The notes beneath the pieces are model-generated. The model had not been told where the DNA came from, did no database searches, and worked only from the letters and a program-made list of their open reading frames with translations. A stretch of DNA of 64,000 nucleotides, from assembly GCF_029167645.1 (NCBI RefSeq), contig NZ_CP119147.1, positions 2,666,001-2,730,000 on the forward strand, read 5' to 3'. The first letter of the stretch is position 1, and each line of letters begins with the position of its first letter. Below are positions 39,363-48,283 of the stretch, in pieces. The position numbers and the translations under genes were made by a program. Source of the stretch: Streptomyces sp. AM 2-1-1 (lineage in GTDB: Bacteria; Actinomycetota; Actinomycetes; Streptomycetales; Streptomycetaceae).

Positions 39363-39551
39363 TTTCGCGCCTTTCGCGCTGCCGAAACTTTTTCGATATG
39401 TTTCGCATTCCTCGCCCTCCCTCCCAGCGGATATCCGGGCCTTATCCCCTCGCCTCTTCCCGGTCGGAAGAGAGAACTCAGTCCGACCTGGACTGATACC
39501 ACTCCGGGCTTACTCCCCATCGGAAAAGTTTTTCGCGTGACATGTCGAAAC
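39363..39551 (+). promoter_or_regulatory. CGAAA/TTTCG box cluster upstream of the xylanase
   Basis: TTTCG occurs at 39363, 39372, 39391 and 39401, and CGAAA at 39383, with a second cluster (CGGAAAAGTTTTTCG near 39520-39535 and CGAAA at 39546). CGAAA boxes are known in streptomycete xylanase promoters and are bound by a regulator there. The 580-bp gap 39209-39788 holds no gene. The start-proximal part should contain the promoter. Confidence 0.6.
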
Positions 39552-39788
39552 CATTGACACCCAAGAGCGCCGAATCAACACTGGCGTCGCTGACCGGCCT
39601 CACAGGCCGTTGATGCGAGGCACCCGCACGACTCACCCGTCCCGGCCCTGGGCCGCGCCAGGAACGTTCCACCCCGCCGCGTCGCCCCCTACCCCGACAC
39701 GGCTCACTTTCTGACGCGTTCATGACATTCGTGGGACGGGGCGATCTCCCGCCACCTGGCTCCCGGCCAGTCCGCACAAGGAGGAAGC

Positions 39789-40802
39789 ATGTACACGACG
39801 GAAGGCACCACCCGTTCGAGGAGGCGCGGCCCCGGCCGCTTCCGGCTCCTCGGCCGAGCTCTCGCGCTGGCCGCGGCGGTGACCGCGCTGATCCTGCCCG
39901 GCACCGCCAACGCCGACACGACGGTGACCACGAACCAGACCGGCACCAACAACGGCTATTACTACTCGTACTGGTCCGACGGTGGCGGATCGGTCTCCAT
40001 GAACCTCGGGTCCGGCGGGAACTACAGCACCTCGTGGAGCAACGTCGGCAACTTCGTCGCCGGTAAGGGCTGGAGCACCGGCGGGCGCCGGAGCGTGAAC
40101 TATTCGGGCACCTTCAACCCGTCCGGAAATGCCTACCTCGCCCTTTACGGGTGGACCACGAACCCGCTCGTCGAGTACTACGTCGTCGACAACTGGGGCA
40201 CCTACCGGCCCACCGGCACCTTCAAGGGCACGGTCACCAGCGATGGCGGTACGTACGACATCTACGAGACGACGCGGACCAACGCCCCGTCGATCGAGGG
40301 GACCAAGACCTTCAAGCAGTACTGGAGTGTCCGGCAGTCGAAGAAGACCGGCGGCACCATCACGACCGGCAACCACTTCGACGCCTGGGCGGGCAAGGGC
40401 ATGAACCTGGGGGCGTTCAACTACATGGTGCTCGCCACCGAGGGGTACCAGAGCAGCGGCAACTCCAACATCACCCTCGACTCCACCGGCGGCGGCGGTG
40501 GCACCGGCGGGGGTGGCACCGGCGGGGGCGGTACCGGCGGATGCACCGCGACGCTCTCCGCAGGGGACAAGTGGAGTGACCGCTACAACCTCAACGTCGC
40601 GGTGACCGGCTCCAGCAACTGGACCGTGACCATGAACGTCCCCTCGCCCGAGAAGGTCCTCTCCACCTGGAACATCGGTGCCAGCTATCCGAGCGCCCAG
40701 CAGCTGGTGGCCAAACCGAACGGCAGCGGCAACAACTTCGGCGTGACGATTCAGGCCAACGGCGCCTGGACCTGGCCCACCGTCTCCTGCAGCGCCAGCT
40801 GA
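39789..40802 (+). CDS. Secreted GH11 endo-beta-1,4-xylanase with CBM2
   Basis: A 337-aa exported enzyme. The signal peptide is about 1-42 ([32 protein letters not shown], Tat-like twin Arg). The GH11 domain spans about 43-233 with the two catalytic glutamates in NPLVEYYVV and [13 protein letters not shown] Gly/Thr linker of TGGGG repeats (about 234-250) leads to a CBM2-type module (about 252-337, [11 protein letters not shown] to TVSCSAS). It cleaves xylan and resembles XlnB of S. lividans. ATG 39789 has AAGGAGG upstream. Confidence 0.95.
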   Translation: MYTTEGTTRSRRRGPGRFRLLGRALALAAAVTALILPGTANADTTVTTNQTGTNNGYYYSYWSDGGGSVSMNLGSGGNYSTSWSNVGNFVAGKGWSTGGRRSVNYSGTFNPSGNAYLALYGWTTNPLVEYYVVDNWGTYRPTGTFKGTVTSDGGTYDIYETTRTNAPSIEGTKTFKQYWSVRQSKKTGGTITTGNHFDAWAGKGMNLGAFNYMVLATEGYQSSGNSNITLDSTGGGGGTGGGGTGGGGTGGCTATLSAGDKWSDRYNLNVAVTGSSNWTVTMNVPSPEKVLSTWNIGASYPSAQQLVAKPNGSGNNFGVTIQANGAWTWPTVSCSAS

Positions 40803-40890
40803 CCCGTACGGCCACGGCGCCGCCCCCGTGATCGAACGATCGCGGCACCCCCCCGGTGCCACCCGCTCGGCGTGGGGGGACGGGGGCGCG

Positions 40891-40921
40891 ACGGCGCGGC
40901 AACCTCAGGTTGCCGCGCCGT
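40891..40921. terminator. Bidirectional terminator containing the DUF6350 stop codon
   Basis: 15-bp perfect arms (ACGGCGCGGCAACCT and complement) around one base. The stop codon of the minus-strand gene (40905-40907) is in the hairpin centre, while the xylanase gene ends 88 bp before it. Confidence 0.85.
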
Positions 40922-42824
40922 CCGTCGTCGGCCCGGAGCCCTCGTTCGTCGGCCGACCGGAGGGCTCCGGCCGGTACGGAGGGTCGTACGGCTCCGACTC
41001 CGGCTCCGGCTGCGGTTCCGGCCTCCGCTCGGTCGGACCGGCCGTGTGTGCGGCGTGCTCCGGGTCCGCGGAGTGGTCCGGGTCCGCCACACGTTCCGGG
41101 TCCGCGCGATCCAGGTCGGGGGCGGGCGTCGGGCCGGGTTCCGGGATCACCCGCTCCGCCGGAGCGACGGGGGCGACGGGGGCGACACGAACAGTCGGAG
41201 CGGCCGGAGCGACGGGCACGGTCGGTGTCGCCGGTCCGGCGTCCGGCGCCTCGGTCTTCCGGCGCGGGAGACGCGGCTTCCACCAGGCCCGCCCGGCTCC
41301 GGCAAGGGCCGCGTCCGTGGGCGGCGCAGCCGCGACCTCCTCGGCCGTGGTGCCCCCGGCCGGCGGCGCGAGGAGCATTCCGGGGAACGGGTCGGACCGC
41401 CACGCACCGAACGCCTGCACCGGCCGTGCCGCCGCCCCGGCCGCCGTACCCGTACGTCCGCGGTGTCCCGCGAAACCCACCACCGGCACCGCGTCCGGGG
41501 TCTCCGAGCGCCAGCCCCACGCCCGTTCCCGCAGCCGCCAGATCCGCATCAGCAGCGCGAGCGGCACACCGAGCACCGCGGTCCAGATCACGGCGGCGGC
41601 TCCGGTCGTCCACCACACGGGTCCGAACTCGGCCAGGGCCCGGGTGCCCATCGGGCCGCCCGAGAGTGCCGCGAGGGCTGCCGTGCCCGCACCGCAGCAG
41701 ACTGCCGCGAGCCCGGTGACCAGGGCGGTCTCCCCCGCGTTCCACGCCTCCTCGCGTGCTCCGTCGCGTGGGGCCGCTCTCCGTACGGTGAACCAGGCGA
41801 CCGCGACGGCCGCCATCAGCGGGACCGCACCGGCCAACCCGTCGACGGCCGTTCCGGGACCCGGGTCCGGCAGGGCGGCGAGCAGGGGGAACCGGGGCAG
41901 CGCGGGATCTCCGTGGAAACCGAGGGGAGCGACCGTGGCCCCCGTACCGAGCGAGAACCCGGGCCCGAGTCCGTACGAGGCCGCCCACACCGCCGCGTTC
42001 GGTACCAGCGCCAGCGCGAGGAGCAGCACTGCGATCTGGCCGGACAGGTCGTCGGAGAGCGCCAGGAACGATTTTGCGGTCAGCGCCCGGTGCCGTACGA
42101 GCCCCACGGCGACGAGCAGCGCACCGCCGCCGAGCAGCACCGCGATGCCCGCCGCCGCCGACCGGGTCGCCGCTTCGGCCCGGTCGCGGAAGAGGGTTCT
42201 GGCCACCGCTTCCTGGACCCGCAGCGGTGCCCAGGACGGAGTGGCGCCCATCGGGCGGCCGGACGCCGTCCACACCCCGGCGGCCGCGGCGCCTGCCACG
42301 ACCGCCACGAGCGGAAACGCCAGGGTGGCCGAATCACCGGTGTCCACGCGCAACGGCCCGGAGCGCACGGAGGCCACCGCACCGGCGATCACCAGCAGGT
42401 AACCCGTCACCACCGCACAGCACACGGCGGAAGCCGACGGGGGCCGGTCCTCCACGGCGTCCACCAGATCCGTCGCGTCGAGGGCGTCGCGGGCGGCCCG
42501 GTGCAGGAGCCAGACGGGGAGCGCGGTCAGCAGCAGCGGGACGGTCGCCACCGGCGCGGGGACCCCGCTGAGGGTGTCCGTCCGGAGGAGCTCCGCACCG
42601 TGCGAGAGCAGCCAGAGGGCGGCTGCCGTGCGCACCGACAGGCCGGGGCCGTCGTCGGAGTACGGCGAGCTGATCCAGAGGCCCAGCACGACGACGGTGA
42701 GGGCGGCGAGACCGAGGCCGGCCGCGATCGCTCCGCGCAGGAGTGCGGAGGCCAGGGCGGCGGCCCTGCCGCGTCCGGAGGACAACATCGGGCTGCGATC
42801 GGTCACTTGGGTCACGCCCGCCAT
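40905..42824 (-). CDS. DUF6350 polytopic membrane protein
   Basis: About 639 aa from ATG 42824, with no strong RBS; in-frame GTG codons shortly after are alternatives. Residues 15-425 hold around ten hydrophobic helices (for example LASALLRGAIAAGLGLAALTVVVLGLWISSPYSDDGPGLSVRTAAALWLLSHG, typical of DUF6350, and ATVPLLLTALPVWLLHRAARDAL). The last 200 residues are Pro/Ala/Glu-rich and cytoplasmic. DUF6350/PerM-like proteins are linked to division or envelope stress in actinobacteria. Function here unproven. Confidence 0.85.
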   Translation of the reverse strand: MAGVTQVTDRSPMLSSGRGRAAALASALLRGAIAAGLGLAALTVVVLGLWISSPYSDDGPGLSVRTAAALWLLSHGAELLRTDTLSGVPAPVATVPLLLTALPVWLLHRAARDALDATDLVDAVEDRPPSASAVCCAVVTGYLLVIAGAVASVRSGPLRVDTGDSATLAFPLVAVVAGAAAAGVWTASGRPMGATPSWAPLRVQEAVARTLFRDRAEAATRSAAAGIAVLLGGGALLVAVGLVRHRALTAKSFLALSDDLSGQIAVLLLALALVPNAAVWAASYGLGPGFSLGTGATVAPLGFHGDPALPRFPLLAALPDPGPGTAVDGLAGAVPLMAAVAVAWFTVRRAAPRDGAREEAWNAGETALVTGLAAVCCGAGTAALAALSGGPMGTRALAEFGPVWWTTGAAAVIWTAVLGVPLALLMRIWRLRERAWGWRSETPDAVPVVGFAGHRGRTGTAAGAAARPVQAFGAWRSDPFPGMLLAPPAGGTTAEEVAAAPPTDAALAGAGRAWWKPRLPRRKTEAPDAGPATPTVPVAPAAPTVRVAPVAPVAPAERVIPEPGPTPAPDLDRADPERVADPDHSADPEHAAHTAGPTERRPEPQPEPESEPYDPPYRPEPSGRPTNEGSGPTTDGAAT

Positions 42825-42937
42825 GCTGCCAACGACACGCGCTGAATCCGTGTAACGGGCGAACGGGCGCCGTGTCGCCCAATATACGTTTATGTACTTT
42901 TTCACCCGGTGCAGTGGCAGTGCTACGGGAGACACCC

Positions 42938-44422
42938 GTGACGGAGCGTGAGATCAGCACCGCCGACGCCCCGCTGCCCGCTCCCAAGGAGCGGCGCAGA
43001 CTGCGCGAGGCGAAGTCACTGAGCGAGGAGCAGGTGGCCTCGGTGGTCGGGGTCACCCCGGCCACCGTCCGGTCCTGGGAGTCCGGGCGGACCGACCCCC
43101 GGGGGCGCAAGCGCGCGGTGTACGCCCGGCTCCTCGGGTGCGCGGACCGCCGGGACGCGGGCCCGCCGTACTCCTCGAAGGCCCGGGCCCGCCCGCCGGA
43201 CGGCCCTCCGGGACCGGCACCCGAGCGCGGCGCGCCGCCCGCGCACCGTCCGGCGGACCCGGCGCCCACCGCGAGCCCGGCCGCGTCCACCGCGAGTTCC
43301 TCCGGGTCCGGGCCCGTGTCCGTCACTTCCTCCGGCGTTTCCTCCGGCACGGCTCCCGCGCCGGCACCGGGCCCCGCGTCCGCCGAGGCCGCCGCGCCGC
43401 CTCCCTCCCCCGCAGACACCGGGAGCACCTCCATGCCGCCGCCCGAGCCCGACCCCGTGACCGCCCCGTCCGACTCCGTTCCGGTCCCGGACGACGCCGG
43501 CCCCGCCCCGGACGACTCTGTCCTCCCCCCGGACGACGCCGGCCCCGCCCCGGACGACGCCGTTCCGGGGTGGGCGCCGCCCGCGCCCGAGATTCTTCCG
43601 GGACAGACCCCGGAGGCGGCTTTCGACTCGCTCTACCACCGGGCCGCACCCGGACTGGTGGGTCAGGCCTTCCTTTTGACGGGCCGTCGGGCCCTGTCCC
43701 GGGAGTCCGTGGAGCGCGCGTTCCACGCGGCGTGGGAGCGGTGGCCCGAAGTCGCCGTGGACCGGGACCCGGCGGGCTGGGTACGGGCCGCCGCGCACGA
43801 GTACGCCCTCTCGCCCTGGCACCGCGTGCGCCGTGTCCACCGCCACCCGGACGCGCCGCCCGCCGACCCGGAGCGGCGGGCGCTGCTGGAGGCGCTCCTC
43901 GCGCTGCCGCCCTCCTCCCGGCGCACGCTGGTGCTCTACGACAGCGTCGGGCTCGACCTCCCGGAGACGGCGGCCGAGACGGAGGCGAGCACTCCGGCCG
44001 CCGCCGGCCGGCTGATGAACGCCCATGCGGCGCTCGCCGAGCGGCTGCCGGAGCTGGCCGCGGCCCCGTCGTACCCGGAGCTCTCCGCCCTGCTGCGGGA
44101 GCGGCTCGCCGCGTTCGCCACCGACGAACCGCCGCCGGTCCTGCCCGCCCCCGGGGCCGTGCGTGGAGGGAGCGAGCGCAAGGCCCAGCTGTGGACCCGG
44201 GCGGCCATCGTGTTCGCCGCCCTGCTCATCGGCGCGACCGCCTTCACCCTGCACACCGCGCCGACCCGCTACGAGGAGCCCCTCTCCCCCGCCTCACGCG
44301 TCGGGGGCGTACCGCCGCGCGGTGGCCCGCCGCACCTGACCGAACAGGACCTGGACCTGCTGGCGTCGTTGCGTCAGCAACTCGTCGACGGCCCGGAACG
44401 CCTCGTCCCGCAGGTGCGCTGA
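42938..44422 (+). CDS. Membrane-anchored regulator: XRE HTH fused to ECF-sigma-like domain
   Basis: A 494-aa protein; GTG 42938 follows CGGGAGA. Order: an HTH_XRE domain (about 12-65, KERRRLREAKSLSEEQVASVVGVTPATVRSWESGR), a Pro/Ala/Asp-rich linker (about 70-225 with repeated PDDAGPAPDD), an ECF-like region 2 (about 229-290, FDSLYHRAAPGLVGQAFLL) and region 4-like part (about 307-365, LLEALLALPPSSRRTLVLYDSVGLDL), one transmembrane helix (about 417-434), and a short external tail. It may be a membrane-tethered regulator. An AT-rich segment (42880-42905) precedes it. Confidence 0.82.
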   Translation: MTEREISTADAPLPAPKERRRLREAKSLSEEQVASVVGVTPATVRSWESGRTDPRGRKRAVYARLLGCADRRDAGPPYSSKARARPPDGPPGPAPERGAPPAHRPADPAPTASPAASTASSSGSGPVSVTSSGVSSGTAPAPAPGPASAEAAAPPPSPADTGSTSMPPPEPDPVTAPSDSVPVPDDAGPAPDDSVLPPDDAGPAPDDAVPGWAPPAPEILPGQTPEAAFDSLYHRAAPGLVGQAFLLTGRRALSRESVERAFHAAWERWPEVAVDRDPAGWVRAAAHEYALSPWHRVRRVHRHPDAPPADPERRALLEALLALPPSSRRTLVLYDSVGLDLPETAAETEASTPAAAGRLMNAHAALAERLPELAAAPSYPELSALLRERLAAFATDEPPPVLPAPGAVRGGSERKAQLWTRAAIVFAALLIGATAFTLHTAPTRYEEPLSPASRVGGVPPRGGPPHLTEQDLDLLASLRQQLVDGPERLVPQVR

Positions 44423-44453
44423 CGGTCGCTCTCCCCGGCCGCCACGACGGAAA

Positions 44454-44499
44454 ACGGCGCGGGCCCGCACCCCCGGTGAGGGGTACGGGCCCGCGCCGT
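44454..44499. terminator. Bidirectional hairpin terminator
   Basis: 14-bp perfect arms (ACGGCGCGGGCCCG at 44454-44467, complement at 44486-44499) lie between the convergent regulator gene and sucD. Confidence 0.85.
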
Positions 44500-44564
44500 C
44501 GCGTCGCGTGCACCCGGCGCGCGGCGGCGGTGCCGCCGCGGACCGCGGTCCACGCCGCGGAAGA

Positions 44565-45449
44565 TCAGGCGCCGAGGATCTCGCGCGCCAGCTTGGCGGT
44601 CTCGGTCGGCGTCTTGCCGACCTTCACGCCGGCGGCCTCCAGGGCCTCCTTCTTCGCGGCAGCCGTGCCGGAGGAGCCGGAGACGATGGCGCCGGCGTGG
44701 CCCATGGTCTTGCCCTCGGGCGCGGTGAAGCCGGCGACGTAGCCGACGACCGGCTTCGTGACGTTCTTCGCGATGAAGTCGGCGGCACGCTCCTCGGCGT
44801 CGCCACCGATCTCACCGATCATGACGATCAGGTCGGTCTCGGGGTCCGCCTCGAACGCCGCGAGGGCGTCGATGTGGGTCGTGCCGATGACCGGGTCGCC
44901 ACCGATGCCGACGGCGGAGGAGAAGCCGATGTCGCGGAGCTCGTACATCATCTGGTAGGTCAGCGTGCCGGACTTGGACACGAGACCGATGCGGCCGGGC
45001 TTGGTGATGTCGCCCGGGATGATGCCGGCGTTGGACTGGCCGGGGGTGATCAGACCCGGGCAGTTCGGGCCGATGATCCGGGTCTTGTTGCCCTTCGAGC
45101 CCGCGTACGCCCAGAAGGCGGCGGAGTCGTGGACGGCGATGCCCTCGGTGATGACGACGGCGAGGGGGATCTCGGCGTCGATCGCCTCGACGACGGCGGC
45201 CTTCGCGAACGCCGGCGGCACGAAGAGGACGGACACGTCGGCGCCCGTCTTCTCCATCGCCTCGGCGACGGAGCCGAAGACCGGGACCTCGGTGCCGTCG
45301 AAGTCGACGGTCGTGCCGGCCTTGCGCGGGTTCACGCCACCGACGATGTTGGTGCCGTCGGCCAGCATGAGCTTGGTGTGCTTCATGCCCGTGGCGCCGG
45401 TCATCCCCTGGACGATGACCTTGCTGTCCTTGGTGAGGAAGATTGCCAT
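44565..45449 (-). CDS. sucD: Succinyl-CoA synthetase alpha subunit
   Basis: A 294-aa ADP-forming subunit. It has the CoA-binding Rossmann motif [19 protein letters not shown], and the phospho-histidine site [21 protein letters not shown]. It catalyses succinyl-CoA to succinate with ATP synthesis, together with SucC. ATG 45449 is 21 nt after the sucC stop, and the two form an operon. All typical motifs ([16 protein letters not shown]) are intact. Confidence 0.97.
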   Translation of the reverse strand: MAIFLTKDSKVIVQGMTGATGMKHTKLMLADGTNIVGGVNPRKAGTTVDFDGTEVPVFGSVAEAMEKTGADVSVLFVPPAFAKAAVVEAIDAEIPLAVVITEGIAVHDSAAFWAYAGSKGNKTRIIGPNCPGLITPGQSNAGIIPGDITKPGRIGLVSKSGTLTYQMMYELRDIGFSSAVGIGGDPVIGTTHIDALAAFEADPETDLIVMIGEIGGDAEERAADFIAKNVTKPVVGYVAGFTAPEGKTMGHAGAIVSGSSGTAAAKKEALEAAGVKVGKTPTETAKLAREILGA

Positions 45450-45470
45450 GGTGTTGGAGTCCCTCGTCCC

Positions 45471-46652
45471 TTACTTCGCAGCCGCGGCGAGCTCGGCGGC
45501 CTTGTCGGCCGCGCCGTCCATGGTGTCCACGCGCTGGACCAGCGGGTGGTTGGCATCGGAAAGGATCTTGCGACCCAGCTCCGCGTTGTTGCCGTCGAGG
45601 CGCACGACGAGCGGCTTCTCGACCTTCTCGCCCTTGGTCTCCAGCAGCGCGAGCGCCTGGACGATGCCGTTGGCGACCTCGTCGCACGCGGTGATGCCAC
45701 CGAAGACGTTGACGAAGACGGACTTGACGTCCGGGTCGCCGAGGATGATCTCGAGGCCGTTCGCCATGACCTCGGCGGAGGCGCCGCCACCGATGTCGAG
45801 GAAGTTGGCGGGCTTCACGTTGCCGTGGTTCTCACCGGCGTACGCGACGACGTCCAGGGTCGACATGACCAGACCGGCACCGTTACCGATGATGCCGACC
45901 TCGCCCTCGAGCTTGACGTAGTTGAGGTTCTTGGCCTTCGCGGCGGCTTCGAGGGGGTTGGCGGCGGCCTTGTCCTCGAGCGCCTCGTGGCCGGGCTGGC
46001 GGAAGTCGGCGTTCTCGTCGAGCGAGACCTTGCCGTCCAGGGCCAGGATGCGGCCGTCCTTGGTCTTCACCAGCGGGTTGACCTCGACGAGGAGCGCGTC
46101 CTCGGCGACGAAGGTGTCCCAGAGGGTCACCAGGGCCTCGGCGACACCCTCGGCCACGTCGGCCGGGAACTTCGCCTGGGCCACGATCTCGCGGGCCTTG
46201 GCGATGTCGACACCGTCGACGGCGTTGACCGGGACCTTCGCGAGGGCCTCGGGGGTCTTCTCCGCGACCTCCTCGATGTCCATGCCACCCTGCACCGAGG
46301 CCATGGCCAGGAAGGTGCGGTTGGTGCGGTCGAGGAGGTACGAGACGTAGTACTCCGCCTCGATCTCCGGGGAGAGCTCGGCGATCATCACGTTGTGGAC
46401 CGTGTGGCCCTTGATGTCCATGCCGAGGATGTCGGTGGCCCGGGCCACGGCCTCTTCGGGCGTGGCGGCGAGCTTGACGCCGCCGGCCTTGCCGCGGCCG
46501 CCGACCTTCACCTGGGCCTTGACGACAGACTTGCCGCCCAGCCGCTCGGTCGCCTCGCGGGCTGCCTCAGGCGTGTCGATGACTTCACCGGCCAGCACCG
46601 GTACACCGTGCTTGGCGAAGAGGTCCCTCGCCTGGTACTCGAACAGGTCCAC
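45471..46652 (-). CDS. sucC: Succinyl-CoA synthetase beta subunit
   Basis: A 393-aa subunit with an N-terminal ATP-grasp domain ([40 protein letters not shown]) and a C-terminal CoA-ligase domain ([39 protein letters not shown]). The GTG start at 46652 has AAAGGG upstream. It is first in the sucCD operon. A Crp-type site (46832-46845) lies 180 bp upstream. Confidence 0.97.
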   Translation of the reverse strand: MDLFEYQARDLFAKHGVPVLAGEVIDTPEAAREATERLGGKSVVKAQVKVGGRGKAGGVKLAATPEEAVARATDILGMDIKGHTVHNVMIAELSPEIEAEYYVSYLLDRTNRTFLAMASVQGGMDIEEVAEKTPEALAKVPVNAVDGVDIAKAREIVAQAKFPADVAEGVAEALVTLWDTFVAEDALLVEVNPLVKTKDGRILALDGKVSLDENADFRQPGHEALEDKAAANPLEAAAKAKNLNYVKLEGEVGIIGNGAGLVMSTLDVVAYAGENHGNVKPANFLDIGGGASAEVMANGLEIILGDPDVKSVFVNVFGGITACDEVANGIVQALALLETKGEKVEKPLVVRLDGNNAELGRKILSDANHPLVQRVDTMDGAADKAAELAAAAK

Positions 46653-46831
46653 GCGCGTCCGTCCCTTTTAGTGGTCTCGCGGTTGGTTTGATGCGTGGGC
46701 GTGCCGCGAGGGGCAAACGTGACTGCGCTGTCACCAAGGAATGCGTACACGGTGTCCGGTACGCGGCATGTCCATCCGGCAGGTTATCCCCGCGCTCCGC
46801 CGGACCATAAATCCCTGATCACGGACGAGCG

Positions 46832-46845
46832 GTGATTACAGTCAC
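46832..46845. promoter_or_regulatory. Crp-type binding site upstream of sucC
   Basis: GTGATTACAGTCAC fits the Streptomyces Crp consensus GTG-N6-GNCAC and is also a near-symmetric GTGA-N6-TCAC site. It lies 180 bp upstream of the sucC start in a 404-bp gap (46653-47056) that has no gene. Confidence 0.55.
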
Positions 46846-47056
46846 AGATCCCCCTGGTGAACGGGGCGCGGGGGACGAATCACCGCTGCTCCGGGCCGGA
46901 GCCACGCTGGTCAGCGCGGGTGCGGACGCGGTGGGGCGAGCGATGCCGGTGCGGACGGCGGGGGAGTCTCCGGGGCAGTGAGAGATGGACCACCCGCCCG
47001 GGCCGGGGCGGGGCGGGGCGGACGCCCCGTGCCCGCCCGCCGGGCTCCTCGCCCGC

Positions 47057-48283
47057 TCACCCCTCCGGAACGGGCAGGGGGCGTTTCTCCAGGGCGGCCG
47101 CCATCACCTCCGGGAAGAGGTCCGGCGTGCAGGCGAACGCGGGAACCCCGAGGGCGGCCAGGGCCGCCGCGTGGTCACGGTCGTACGCGGGGGCTCCCTC
47201 GTCCGAGAGCGCGAGCAGCGCCACGAACTCCACTCCGGACTCCTTCATCGCCGCGACCCGCCGGACCATCCGGTCGCGTATCCCTCCTTCGTAGAGGTCG
47301 CTGATGAGGACGACGACGGTGTCGGCGGGGCGGGTGAGGCGCGACTGGCAGTAGGCGAGGGCCCGGTCGATGTCCGTACCACCGCCGAGCCGGGTGCCGA
47401 AGAGGACGTCGACGGGGTCGTCGATCTGGTCGGTGAGGTCCACGACGGCGGTGTCGAACACGATCAGCCGGGTGTCGAGGGAACGCATCGAGGCGAGGAC
47501 CGCCCCGAAGACGGCCGCGTGGACGACGGAGGCGGCCATCGAACCCGACTGGTCGACGCAGAGCACGACCTCCTTGCGGACCGCCCGGCCCGAGCGGGCG
47601 TACCCGACGAGCCGCTCCGGCACGACGGTGCCGGCGCCCTCGTCGCCGGGGAGCGGGACGTGGTTCCGGAGGTTGGCGCGGACGGTGCGGTTCCAGTCGA
47701 TGTCGCGGGGGCGCGGCCGGCCGGTGCGCGCGGACCGGTCGAGGGCTCCGGCGAGCGTCGTGCGGGTCCGGTTCGCCAGCCGCCTCTCCAGGTCGTCGAC
47801 GACCTTGCGCACCACCGCCCGGGCCGACTCCCGGGTCGTCTCGGGCATCGCCCCGCCGAGCTGGAGGAGGGTGCCGACGAGGTGCACGTCGGCTTCGACC
47901 GCGTCCAGCATCTCCGGTTCGAGCAGGAGGGCCGCGAGGCCGAGCCGCTCGATCGCGTCCCGCTGCATCACCTGGACCACCGGGCCGGGGAAGTAGGTAC
48001 GGATGTCGCCGAGCCACCGGGCGGCGGCGGGTGCGGACGCGCCGAGTCCCGCCGCGCGCTCGCCGGGTGCCCGCCCGCCCGGACTCCGCGCGCCGCCGTA
48101 GAGCGCGGTGAGCGTACGGTCCATCGCCGCGTCCCGGCCCTGGGGGGTGTGGCCGGTGGACTCCGTGCTGTCGGAACCCAGCACCAGCCGCCACCGCCGT
48201 AGCCGCTCGTCACCGGACGCCTCCGCGAGGGCGGGGTGCGGTGCCTCTGTGCCGGTCCCGGGCCGGGGGACGGAGTCGGTCAC
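47057..48283 (-). CDS. VWA-domain (CoxE-like) protein of MoxR system
   Basis: A 408-aa protein. The C-terminal VWA domain (about 225-400) has a complete MIDAS: DQSGSM, a later threonine in GGGTDID, and DLYEGG. The N-terminal 200 residues are helical (ARWLGDIRTYFPGPVVQVMQRDAIERLGL, a CoxE-like region). Its GTG start overlaps the stop of the DUF5682 gene (GTGA). In MoxR-VWA systems the VWA protein binds metal-dependent partners or substrates remodelled by the AAA+ ATPase. It is last of a three-gene operon. Confidence 0.92.
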   Translation of the reverse strand: MTDSVPRPGTGTEAPHPALAEASGDERLRRWRLVLGSDSTESTGHTPQGRDAAMDRTLTALYGGARSPGGRAPGERAAGLGASAPAAARWLGDIRTYFPGPVVQVMQRDAIERLGLAALLLEPEMLDAVEADVHLVGTLLQLGGAMPETTRESARAVVRKVVDDLERRLANRTRTTLAGALDRSARTGRPRPRDIDWNRTVRANLRNHVPLPGDEGAGTVVPERLVGYARSGRAVRKEVVLCVDQSGSMAASVVHAAVFGAVLASMRSLDTRLIVFDTAVVDLTDQIDDPVDVLFGTRLGGGTDIDRALAYCQSRLTRPADTVVVLISDLYEGGIRDRMVRRVAAMKESGVEFVALLALSDEGAPAYDRDHAAALAALGVPAFACTPDLFPEVMAAALEKRPLPVPEG

